DNA from: Phallusia fumigata
Lineage: Eukaryota > Chordata > Ascidiacea > Phlebobranchia > Ascidiidae
Direction: 5' to 3'
Length of the DNA: 30,456 nt
Assembly (NCBI GenBank): GCA_008931825.1
Contig: QXVZ01032643.1
Coordinates: forward strand, 4,996 to 35,451
Part shown: in pieces, positions 1-8,464 of the stretch
How positions within the stretch are numbered: the first letter of the stretch is position 1
Layout: each line of letters begins with the position of its first letter
Position numbers and translations under genes: made by a program
Notes under the pieces: generated by a model
Databases searched by the model: none
Told to the model about the DNA's origin: nothing
What the model saw: only the letters and a program-made list of their open reading frames with translations

Positions 1-1
1 C

Positions 2-70
2 TTGGTTTTGTTACCAGATGCTGAGCTTGATGAGATGTTTCCTGAAAATGAGGATGACATAGATGAATAA
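2..70 (+). CDS. 3' end of an unidentified gene (C-terminal 22 residues)
   Basis: An open frame enters from the left edge and ends at TAA 68-70. It encodes a very acidic C-terminus (…PDAELDEMFPENEDDIDE). A canonical AATAAA lies 130 bases downstream at 201-206, which supports this being a real terminal exon. The family cannot be recognised from so short a piece. The acidic tail alone is not diagnostic, and a chance open frame of this length is possible. Confidence 0.4.
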   Translation: MVLLPDAELDEMFPENEDDIDE

Positions 71-200
71 ACTCTGTAAGTAAATTATGACACAATTTAA
101 TTTTATTAAATTTTAGCTTTGACAAGAATATTTTCGTGTTTCAGAAATCCTGTGAAGTCGGAGCGGAACTACAAAAATTATTTACTTCCGTCGTCTTTAA

Positions 201-206
201 AATAAA
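201..206 (+). terminator. Poly(A) signal AATAAA
   Basis: A canonical AATAAA hexamer lies 130 bases after the stop codon of the partial gene at the left edge. It is the first such hexamer after that stop and is the likely 3' end signal. Confidence 0.45.
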
Positions 207-330
207 AAAAGTATTTGTATCAGGTGTTTTGTTCTCCGCTTTTAGTCTAAGACGTTACATTACAGGTTAGCAGAATCATTTTTCCCCATCCCCAAGCTAT
301 TGGAGAGACGGGGATGCGAACTTTATTCGC

Positions 331-432
331 ACAAGGTGCACGAAAATATGCACTCGTAAAATGTGCACAATGTGCAGATGGCAAAATGTGCGCATTGCGT
401 ATGTGCACAATGTAGGCAAAATGTGCAGATGG
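331..432. repeat. Degenerate short tandem repeat (AAAATGTGCACAATGTGCAGATGG-type)
   Basis: Units built from aaaatgtgcacaa, atgtgcagatgg and atgtgcgcattg recur about four to five times in 100 bases with substitutions, for example at 358-381, 382-400, 401-417 and 418-432. The 'open frames' antisense to it are caused by this repetition. It looks like a decayed minisatellite. Confidence 0.6.
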
Positions 433-1529
433 AAACCTGGACAAAACAATGTCTTACTCATTACTGCAAACAAACAAATCATTAAATTTTTTTTTGATCT
501 ACTGGGATTTGGGTGCTGAAGATTTAAAACTTCATTAAGTTGGGACAAATAGTTTGAAAATACAAATTTTGTGTGTAAAACCCTAAATTTCGGACATAAA
601 ATTTGGGTTGAAGTACACCTGTCCTTTTTAGGCACAAAAATTAAGACAGCACAAGCCTCACAAAATTATATGTTTTACAAATGCTACCATGGTTAGCGGT
701 TGGGGCTAATTATAAGGTGATCAGGTGACACTATTCAAATGTTGTTTACAACAATATCGAACGTAAGTGCACCTGCTTACAACTTTGTCACCTCATTAGA
801 TGCCCTAAAAGGCATTTGTTTTTCATGAAACTTACAGGGAATATCAAAGATGGACAATAGTTTGTTCAGTATAAGCATCGAACGAATATTTTTAAATGCC
901 AAACAATAATGCGAAAAAATTATGAACGTCATAACATATTGTCAAAAAACGAGCAAAATCTCATTTCGCTTTGTAAAAACATAATTGAAAGGAGTTCAGA
1001 GACAAAAAACTTCTGCAAAAGTAATTGTGGTATATTCACCTTTCTTGATCATCAAAACTCCACAGCAAATATCCACTCTGTGTGAATTAATATTTCAATA
1101 AAGTTCGTGACGGTATTTAAACATAATCGAATAATAGTAACAGTTGCATGCTGCATAATGCATGTGACAATTTTGCAGTAATGGATCGCCTGAACGGTCT
1201 TTGTATGATGGAATAGTCAACAAATATTTAAATGAGAGTACCACGCAATTGCAATGTCAATATCACTCCGTAAAAGTAAAACGTCAAGGTTACAACACTA
1301 AAACAACGATGATATTTGGTGAACAGGCTTTTTGGTTGCATTCGTAAGTTGGTTGGGCATCAATTTGTTGTCATAAACAAAACGTTGTCGCTGTTTTCTT
1401 GTGTAAATGCCGTCGCAACCAGATATCCACGTCAGAGTGAAGGTTTATAAACGTCGCGCGTCCACTGGGGGAAGTTACATGAATGAAGTAAACTAACGCG
1501 CAACCTCCATCTACACCTGATTTACCTCT
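433..1529. other. Intergenic, no gene seen
   Basis: No convincing coding exon, RNA gene or terminal-inverted-repeat element was found in this AT-rich stretch. A TATAAA at 1446-1451 is the only promoter-like motif noticed and could serve receptor gene 1, but this is weak. Confidence 0.5.
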
Positions 1530-1650
1530 GATCTCATTCAATCACGCGCTTCCATGCGCTTTAAATCGGATGTCATAGCTAAATTGGTCAGGCGTGTTAC
1601 TCGTGGTTCGTTGCTTCTTGTGCGAGTTGCATTTCAGTCACAGCAAATAT
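1530..1650 (+). promoter_or_regulatory. Conserved 5' block of receptor gene 1 (promoter / first untranslated segment)
   Basis: This block is shared, with small indels, upstream of genes 1, 2 and 3 (also 5938-6050 and 11755-11890). Common pieces are an atctcattcaatcacgcgc-like stretch, then ggatgt(c/a)atagctaa(a/g)ttg, then a gttactcg…gttgct…gttgca run. In this copy it contains an upstream ATG (1554) opening a 35-codon frame closed at 1659-1661. The other two copies lack that ATG, so the frame is probably not translated. The block sits 200-400 bases before each start codon, so it is likely core promoter plus transcribed leader. About 60 bases after it is a good splice-donor match (gaaaa/gtaagt near 1720), also seen in gene 3 (ctaa/gtaagt near 11903). 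Confidence 0.5.
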
Positions 1651-1849
1651 ACCCAGCATAGTGCGTCCTAACCAGAGTATTTTTAGTGTCCAAACTTTTT
1701 GATGACATAACGTGTGAGGAAAAGTAAGTTATGGTACGACAGTGGTAGATGTTAAAGGAATATTTGCACTGTTTGATTACAAATAAGTTTTTGTTTTTGT
1801 AGCACGATATCATTAACGCAGGTTATGTTTAGTGATCAACTTTTGAAAT

Positions 1850-2740
1850 ATGACAAACGTTGACCTAAATTGCTTTACGAAGAAACCCACAAACCATGGG
1901 GATTTGTTTTACCATCGATTTCCACTTAGTGCAACAGACGCGGATCAGCATTGCCAGGATGTACATAACGCAAGTTTGGCGGTTTTAAACACAAAGCAAA
2001 AATTTCAAGATGCATTAAATTTTTGGCCTGAAAATCCGATCTGCGATAGAAATTACTTTAGAATCGGAATAAGTGATAAAGAAAGCAACGTGGACTACCA
2101 ATGGATTACTGGCCAAAAATTTTCGAGAGTTTATTCAGACCAAAAACTGATTTTGACCAGTGCAATTTCGAAAAAAGAAAATTTTGGTGAAATCGCGATT
2201 GGTTCTCATAACATACATTTCTCTCCTTCAACATCTGAATTAGCGTTTCTTTGTTACAAACCACATACTTTCATATACCGATCGGAAAATTCAGCAAACC
2301 AAACCACAACGGTTGCTGCGTTAAGCGGAACGACAAACCTGTTGCCTTTGTTTATTGTCATAGCAATTGTGCTTGCTGTGTTGCTGGTCATATTGCTCAT
2401 GTACATTTCGAAAAAACGCCGCAGTTCTAAAAACCCCGGGATAGCTACTGGAATTTCTGTTGAAACTGGAACGACCAACTACATGTGCAGTGACGACAAC
2501 ACCTACGCAGCAATCGTGGAAAGTACACCGCAAGCTGGTGACGGAAATGACGTAGCTTACAGCGCCATATCAGCACAACCAGGTAGTAGCAATGATGGTA
2601 CAACTGGTGATGTTTATTATTCCTCGGTGCCACACACCGCTGCCAAAGAGACTTGCAATGCTCCTGATGTTTACGCCCAAGTAAACAAAACAAAAACCGT
2701 AGCTGACGTTTACAGTCAAGTAAAGAAGCCAAACCCGTAA
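1850..2740 (+). CDS. C-type-lectin-like membrane receptor 1 with multi-tyrosine (ITIM-like) tail, 296 aa
   Basis: Single-exon gene. Residues about 8-137 form a divergent C-type-lectin-like domain: YHRFPLSATDADQHC with C35 matches the WxxAxxxC helix, then LAVLN, RIGISDKESNVDYQWITGQ and FLCYKP with C135, so the long C35-C135 disulfide is retained. The usual second disulfide and the EPN/QPD and WND calcium motifs are not visible, so calcium-dependent sugar binding is doubtful. The stalk is short (about 138-163). A membrane helix spans about 164-186, followed by KKRRSSK, which predicts an extracellular N-terminus. The tail carries Y219 (TYAAI), Y237 (VAYSAI, ITIM consensus), Y257 (VYYSSV), Y275 (DVYAQV) and Y288 (DVYSQV). 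There is no N-terminal signal peptide. An in-frame stop just upstream supports this ATG, preceded by a TTTAG acceptor-like site at about 1828-1832. Role inferred: recognition receptor signalling through SH2 proteins. Confidence 0.85.
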   Translation: MTNVDLNCFTKKPTNHGDLFYHRFPLSATDADQHCQDVHNASLAVLNTKQKFQDALNFWPENPICDRNYFRIGISDKESNVDYQWITGQKFSRVYSDQKLILTSAISKKENFGEIAIGSHNIHFSPSTSELAFLCYKPHTFIYRSENSANQTTTVAALSGTTNLLPLFIVIAIVLAVLLVILLMYISKKRRSSKNPGIATGISVETGTTNYMCSDDNTYAAIVESTPQAGDGNDVAYSAISAQPGSSNDGTTGDVYYSSVPHTAAKETCNAPDVYAQVNKTKTVADVYSQVKKPNP

Positions 2741-2964
2741 AGTAAATTTTCCAACCCGAAATGAATTTGATTTCATATCGTCCATTGCAAAAAAGTTTAA
2801 TGTTTTTTTAAATGTCACATAAAAATTTGTCGGTAATATACAAGTTTCAATTTTGCCCAGAGATACACCTTGTGGACATTTAGTGTATAAACGCCAACCG
2901 GCGGGTTCATTATGCAATCGCTTTATGTTCTTAGCAGAAAAAGTTTTGTGTTCTTGTTCTTTGC

Positions 2965-2970
2965 ATTAAA
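2965..2970 (+). terminator. Candidate poly(A) signal ATTAAA of receptor gene 1
   Basis: ATTAAA, the common variant hexamer, occurs 225 bases after the gene 1 stop. No AATAAA occurs nearer. The segment is also conserved downstream of the relic tail near 8578. Confidence 0.35.
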
Positions 2971-3819
2971 CTTTTGTGGCTTGAAACAATGTCGCATAAG
3001 TTTTTCGAGGCTGTTCTATTGCTTCTATAGTATGCAAAAAATGTAAATAATGTTTGTAGCTACTAACACATTTACTGTTTTGTTTGCTTGACAATTATTA
3101 ATTGTATAAATTAGTTTTTCTAAACCTGGTTTAGCATTCCAAAGCGCATTTCATGTCAAGTGCATGTCTAGTTTTGTCACGAACGCAAAAGTATCTGAAT
3201 TTATTGATGCTGTACTTTATTTGTATTGCATTACAAGGTGTTTGCATAATCGTCTGTGTTATTCGAAACGAGTTTGTAACACATTGCTTTTCCAACACGA
3301 AAAGTATTGTAGTGCCAACAATAGAAAACGTGAACATTTGAAACTATAGTTCGAAAAGTGATAGACGGCGCGAAAGGTTTCAAACAGTTTGTTGTAAGTT
3401 TTTGCTCTTTAAAAGCTTTGAACGTTTTCAAGTCAACAGTAAAACCAAAAGTATTTTGTTATAGAAGCTTTGTTTAATGTGGGGAGTATGTGACAGACCC
3501 ACTTAAAGATGCTAAAATAAAATATGTTTGTCCGAATATTTTATGTTGCTACAACAGAAAATACGCCACTGTAAAACGCAGTGTTTGCACGAATCTCTGG
3601 TCTGTTTAATTAAGCCTTTCAATTGTTCAAAAAATTTTACATGATGTAATTTCCTAAATGGCCGCTTCTTACAAGACTTGTTTACAAACACTCTGTTAAG
3701 CGGTAATACTAGTTTGGGGGACTCTTTGCGGCAGTCTATAACTATTTCATTCTTACAGCAGCAGTAATGCCAATAGGTTGTGCTGCACGTTTTATTGCTA
3801 ATACTTCAATGCTAACATG

Positions 3820-3933
3820 AATTAAAATTCCCTGAACTAACTTGCAGCGACCACTAGTGCATATTATGCACATGTAGGAAAAATACGCTGTGTACGCTAG
3901 TGGTCGCTACAAGTTAGCTTGATGAATTTCAAT
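3820..3933. repeat. Foldback element with about 40-base inverted arms
   Basis: The left arm (about 3820-3862) contains ctaacttgcagcgaccacta. The right arm (about 3893-3933) contains its near-perfect reverse complement tagtggtcgctacaagttag. The pairing continues imperfectly outward (attaaaattc… against …gaatttcaat). The centre holds a smaller palindrome, tgcatattatgca. No terminal gene, and no clear target duplication was found. It is either a foldback/MITE-type element or a hairpin-forming regulatory sequence. Confidence 0.6.
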
Positions 3934-4599
3934 AGATTGAGAATTGTTTTTGTTGAAATGTTCAACCTGCTGTCGGAAAAACGTATTGCCCATATTATAG
4001 GATAATATTCATCCTCCAATTAAGCATGTAAAGCATACTGTTATTCATTAGGCCGGGTTTTAGCCATTCAGGTCGAGTTGTTGTCATAATAAACCCGACA
4101 CCCTACTCGCTGCAGGTACATATACTTTAACCAGTTTGAGCGACTTAAATGTAAATGTGCATGACTAGTTACGCAATCATGCAAACGACCACATTTTAAA
4201 CAAACATCCGATAGAATGCATGCGAAAAAAAATGTTTAGCGGGCGGCAGATCATCCAAGCGCTTATTCCGAAGAAAACCGACTGGTAGAAGTAAATGTTA
4301 AAAGCGATGCGGTAAAGCTACATGAACGTCCACAAGCAAGCGTTAGAAATCAATAAAAACATTTTAAGACACAATTTTAAGAATCGAGTTTAACCAAGTT
4401 AATTATAGGTTTAACTACTGATAGATATAAAAAAGCAGTTTAAAAAAGCAGAGGGGTTTAAACCGTTTGTAACATTGTCTTTAAATGAGAAATGTCATCC
4501 CCTTTAAGCTTGCTTTCACTAAAAAACGTTTTTGTTGTTTTTTGCAGGTGTATATATATGCCCAAAACTGCAAAAACATTCCACTATAAATTGTTTATT

Positions 4600-5860
4600 G
4601 CATGAGATGTACGGAAGCATGAAAAATTGACGCGCACAAGCTATATTAGTTAATAAAGCAACACGCAGCAGGAAATATGAAACTGGGCAAGCCAATGATA
4701 GAAGTCGACAATTGTCGGAAAAAGATTGACGTCACCTAGCCGTATCATGTGATAACAAAACAATAGCTGTGACGTGAGTGCTTTTTAGCTGTGACGTGAG
4801 TGCAAACAAGTAATGTATAAAAATATATTTTATTCTATGAAATAAAGCAAAACAAAACACAATGAACAATACATACGGCACGACCTGAATTGGTTTTCAA
4901 TGGCCTAATTTAGGCATGAAAACGGTCATAAACCAGCAACAATAATTACTCAATGATTACGCAGTCAAGATGGCTGGATGACACGGACAACTTCCTCGTG
5001 TTATTGGATTCTAATCCCGCAGCAATTCTTGAGCTAGGTGGAACATGGTGAGTTAAACCCAATAACAAACAATCGAATGAAACTGCAATGATGTTGGCTG
5101 CTCTTTAGCGAACTCATCATTAGCATTGCGTAATCATGCGTTATTCCGACTGATAAAGCAAATTGCCAGCATATCGAGGCGGGGTTCCAATCTATAGTGA
5201 ATATTTCTGTTTTGTAATTGTTAGATTTTAAATTTAGTCCAGGCTCAAGCCATAAAGTCCATTGCTTATTTTGATTTTGTATACGAATGCAATCAATCAC
5301 ATGATCGTCAAAACAAAAGCTGACATAAAGCAGACGGTTATATGCAGGCTTTCCTTGAGCATACTTGGGGTGTAAACGTTTTTTCAAGAAAACAATCACC
5401 AAACAAAGAGAAAGTAGTGTGCCACTTTGGTCAACAAAGTATTTGTTTTTTACATGTTTTTCTTAGTTTTTGTCGATAAAGGTATAGAACCGGTTCTAAC
5501 AATTTCAACACGTGCTCAACTCAAAAGATTTTTAATAATCGTCATTCAAAAGCGCAGTTTTCAGCAAAATTTGATTTCATTTTTGATATAGCATACGCTT
5601 TAATGTTACATTTCTCCGAGTATCGAACAAAGGATGCAGTTTCAACTCTAAATCTTGCCAGGTGAATGAATTAAAACATTAAATGTGCACAACTTTTAGA
5701 ACAAGATGTGGAGGCTTTTTCTGGAATTACTTTCGTGATGGTAGTATTTACCAGTTTAAGCATTGCCAGAGAATACCCAGTACAGCTTTTGAAACAAACA
5801 ACTTATTGATGCTGCAACTGGTGACGTAAATATTCTGTAAACCATTAAGAAAAACATCTT
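4600..5860. repeat. Upstream part of the duplicated unit (copy 1)
   Basis: This segment is homologous over its length to 10316-11500. Clear matches are gagatgtacggaagcatgaa at 4602 and 10318, ttcttgagctaggtggaaca near 5027 and 10646, atcgaggcggggttcc near 5175 and 10802, and aacaatttcaacacgtgctc near 5500 and 11143. Indels and substitutions break every longer open frame between the copies, so I call nothing coding here. Confidence 0.7.
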
Positions 5861-5937
5861 ACGCATATATTTATTAGCAGCATAAAATATATCGGTTTCA
5901 ACAGCTCCTGTTCCGAAATATCTCACTTAATCCCAGT

Positions 5938-6050
5938 CTCATTCAATCAAGCGCCCAAAGCCCCTTATAACCGGATGTAATAGCTAAGTTGACTGTTACT
6001 CGGGGAGGGTTTGTTGCTGCTAGTAGGTGTTGCTTTGGTTACAGGTAACA
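5938..6050 (+). promoter_or_regulatory. Conserved 5' block of receptor gene 2
   Basis: This is the second copy of the block at 1530-1650. It has cattcaatcaagcgc, then a TATA-like ccttataacc (about 5964-5973), ggatgtaatagctaagttgac, and a run reading as hydrophobic codons. That run could suggest a signal-peptide exon, but it has no ATG in frame (a TGA lies directly before it at 5990-5992), and gene 1 does not preserve the frame. It is best read as promoter and leader. Confidence 0.5.
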
Positions 6051-6374
6051 CGAAAGTACAACAGAAGTATTTCGAGTCTCTCAACATTTTTGATGAAATA
6101 AACACGTCGCGAGTTGAAGACTGTTGCGCTTCGGGATACTACAGTTTGAACGGAAACCGCTCTATAGAGGGTCTGGAACAATTTAAACAATAGTTACTAT
6201 TCAATGTTTATGCAGCAAGAGGTTTTTTTTACCATGAAACCGTTTATAGTAACAAACTAACGTTCACAATGCAACTGTGCACGACATCATGTTTAACTGC
6301 GTGCACTCGACTAAGCGAAGTTTTTTCTTGTCACTGATGCAGGTAAAGTAAACGTTGAATAATTTAGTAAAAAT

Positions 6375-7370
6375 ATGGCAAACGTTGAAAACTGCTTGAT
6401 GAACAAATCCACAAATCATGGGGATTTTTTCTACCATCGACATGCACTTAGTGCAACAGACGCGGATAAACATTGCCAGGATGCACACAATGCAAGGTTG
6501 GCAGTTTTAAACACAACGCAAACATTTCAAGATGCATTGGACTTTTGGCCTACAAGTTCGTCCTGCAAACGAACCTCTTTCAGAATTGGATTAACTGATA
6601 GAAAAAACAACGTTGACTACCAATGGGTCACAGGCCAAAATTTTTCGAAGATTTTTTCAAACCAAAAGCTGATTTTAAATCGTAGAGTTTTAGAAAAGGA
6701 AAACTTTGGCCAAATCGCGATTGGTTCTCATGACTTATATTTTTATCCTTCAGCAACAAAAAAAGCGTTTCTTTGTTACAAACCACATATGTCAACAACC
6801 AGTTCACAAACAATCAGAAATACAGTATCGACCGAAGCCAGCAAACAAAACAAACCAAACACGGGATTAGTAGGACGAAATAGTCAAGGAAGTTTACCAG
6901 CTTCCACAACCACAGAGACACTTGTTGTGTCAAGCGGAACCGCTGCAAGTGCGGTAAATCTGTTGCCTTTTTTTATTGTCATAGCAATTGTGCTAGCTGT
7001 GTTGCTACTCATATTGCTTTTGTACGTTATGAAAAAACACCGCAATTCCAAACTATACCCCGGGATAGCTATTGGAATTTCTGTTGAAACTGGAACGACC
7101 AACTACATGTGCAGTGACGACAACACCTACGCAGCAATCGTGGAAAGTACACCGCAAGCTGGTGACGGAAATGACGTAGCTTACAGCGCCATATCAGCAC
7201 AACCAGGTAGTAGCAATGATGGTACAACTGGTGATGTTTATTATTCCTCGGTGCCACCCACAGCTGCCAAAGAGACTTGCAATGCCCCCGATGTTTACGC
7301 CCAAGTAAACAAAACAAAAACTGTAGCTGACGTTTACAGTCAAGTAAAGAAGCCAAAGCACGAAACGTGA
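6375..7370 (+). CDS. C-type-lectin-like membrane receptor 2 with multi-tyrosine (ITIM-like) tail, 331 aa
   Basis: Single-exon paralogue of gene 1. The CTLD covers residues about 7-136, with C34 and C134 as the long disulfide pair and extra C7 and C64. It differs from gene 1 at many ectodomain positions (for example HRHALSATDADKHC, SSSCKRTSFRIGLTDRKNN). A Ser/Thr-rich stalk of about 57 residues (139-195), absent from gene 1, is likely O-glycosylated. The membrane helix is about 196-218, then KKHRNSK. Tail tyrosines are Y252 (TYAAI), Y270 (VAYSAI), Y290 (VYYSSV), Y308 (DVYAQV) and Y321 (DVYSQV). The tail DNA is identical to gene 1 for 185 bases (7073-7257 against 2449-2633). No signal peptide is present. 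An acceptor-like tttag lies 7 bases before the ATG. Function inferred as for gene 1. Confidence 0.85.
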   Translation: MANVENCLMNKSTNHGDFFYHRHALSATDADKHCQDAHNARLAVLNTTQTFQDALDFWPTSSSCKRTSFRIGLTDRKNNVDYQWVTGQNFSKIFSNQKLILNRRVLEKENFGQIAIGSHDLYFYPSATKKAFLCYKPHMSTTSSQTIRNTVSTEASKQNKPNTGLVGRNSQGSLPASTTTETLVVSSGTAASAVNLLPFFIVIAIVLAVLLLILLLYVMKKHRNSKLYPGIAIGISVETGTTNYMCSDDNTYAAIVESTPQAGDGNDVAYSAISAQPGSSNDGTTGDVYYSSVPPTAAKETCNAPDVYAQVNKTKTVADVYSQVKKPKHET

Positions 7371-8100
7371 AACTGTCGTGTATGCATTTGAATTTTACAG
7401 TCCACTGCAAACTAATTTTTCTAAGAATGTTTTCCACATGTCACAGAAAAAATGTTTTGACGTCAGTTATAATTTTAAATAGCCGATTTGCAAACAAGTT
7501 TGATTTTATCTTCGTCACTAAAAGAGTGTATCTAAACATTTTTTGTTGGTATGTAACTTCCCAAGTCATTGCTCGAAAAATGCTTTGTTGCGACGGTTGT
7601 TTTAACAAACTGCCCTTGTTGAGTTGGCAGTTTATAATTGCATTGTAAATAAAAGCCGAATTCCTAATGCATATTGGTGACCTAATTGTTTTCTTTGTTT
7701 TAATATTTCTGACTTTAGTATTGAATGCCTTTTATTTTCTGACAATGATTTTCTTTAAAATGTACTTAAACATCATGCAGGTACTTGAAGAAGTGTCTGC
7801 ACTTATTATCCATGTTGTAATTTAGTCATTTATAAACTTTGTTGTGAGTTTACTTCATCACAGACAACTGTGCAAATGATGTGAGGAAAATTAATAGGCT
7901 TGTAACAATCGCCAGGACGGCTCATTTGATTCGTGTTGCGTTTCGTCATATTTTCACATGATCACGTGTTTGTCGTTGAAATGCTTGTTGTAATACAATG
8001 ATTTTTCGCGATTCTTTCTGTGTCTGTGTTCGTGACTGTATTTTAGGGTTTTAAAAAGTATAGCTGGTCACTTTTACTAGTGGTATCGGCCTGTTGTTTA
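7371..8100. repeat. 3' flank shared by genes 2 and 3 (copy 1)
   Basis: Nearly identical to 13198-13866, starting at the shared aactgtcgtgtatgcatttg just after the stop and running through caggtacttgaagaagtgtc and catgatcacgtgtttgtcgt. The open frames in it are not conserved between the copies, so it is taken as 3' UTR and spacer. Confidence 0.7.
7648..7653 (+). terminator. Poly(A) signal of receptor gene 2
   Basis: AATAAA lies 278 bases after the gene 2 stop. The equivalent site after gene 3 (about 13453) reads AATTAAA, so the canonical hexamer has been changed there to a weaker form. Confidence 0.5.
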
Positions 8101-8330
8101 TTCAATCTCATTTAATGATAGTAGATTGGTACGCACTTAAAGACCCGCACAACTACCATTGGTCGAATAATTTTTTTTGTCGCGTTTAGGTGCGTAAGTC
8201 TACTTTAAACTTAGGTGCAGGTAATGATTTGCGGGCATATTTTTGCTCATGCGAATTTTGAAATATTGCGACCAAAACAAATGCGGCCATTTGTTTCATA
8301 TTGCGCAGAAATGGTACGAATCCTGTGCGA

Positions 8331-8464
8331 ATCCCACCGCCACCAATGAGAATTTCAATGCCCCTGATGTTTACGCCCAAGTAAACTAGAGAAAAACTGT
8401 AACTGATTTCTACAGTGTGGTAAAGAAGCCAAACGCTGAAAGTGAAGTTGCTGACCGTGAATAA
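8331..8464 (+). pseudogene. Relic tail of a receptor gene (gene-1-like)
   Basis: The sequence reads …FNAPDVYAQVN, stop, RKTVTDFYSVVKKPNAESE in the frame of the other receptor tails. It matches the last 40 or so codons of genes 1-3, including both terminal tyrosine repeats. A TAG (8386-8388) replaces the codon after DVYAQVN, and the second motif is damaged (DFYSVV). No CTLD or membrane helix remains upstream, where unrelated or shared spacer follows. The 3' flank is homologous to that of gene 1, so this is what remains of a gene-1-type copy in the second duplicated unit. Confidence 0.8.

Larger units (their letters stand above)
2741..4600. repeat. 3' flank of gene 1, homologous to 8440-9420
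   Basis: Long stretches match the region after the relic tail: 2945-3010 with 8563-8620 (…ttttgtg(g/t)cttg(a/g)a(a/g)caatgtcgc…), 3055-3170 with 8865-8970, and 3960-4080 with 9285-9415 (…attgccca…ggataatattcat…ttttagccattca…). No coding exon is seen. The homology identifies this as the first copy of a duplicated unit. Confidence 0.6.

Noticed and set aside
297..635. 112-codon minus-strand frame
   Set aside because: Much of it lies in the degenerate tandem repeat at 331-432 and gives repetitive His/Leu/Val-rich sequence; there are no splice or conservation signals.
1554..1661. 35-codon upstream frame before gene 1 with a hydrophobic stretch
   Set aside because: The ATG is absent from the homologous blocks of genes 2 and 3, and no splice donor links it to the receptor frame.
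4985..5048. Exon-like plus-strand stretch (TDNFLVLLDSNPAAILELGG) ending at a donor-like gtgagt
   Set aside because: The duplicate at 10600-10672 carries an in-frame stop, and no partner exon was found.
5034..5402. 122-codon minus-strand frame
   Set aside because: The homologous stretch at 10650-11045 has indels that break the frame, and no protein family is recognisable.
6011..6193. 60-codon frame starting with hydrophobic LLLVGVALVTG, resembling a signal peptide exon for gene 2
   Set aside because: It begins with TTG, an in-frame TGA lies just upstream with no ATG between, and the frame is not preserved as coding in the equivalent blocks of genes 1 and 3.
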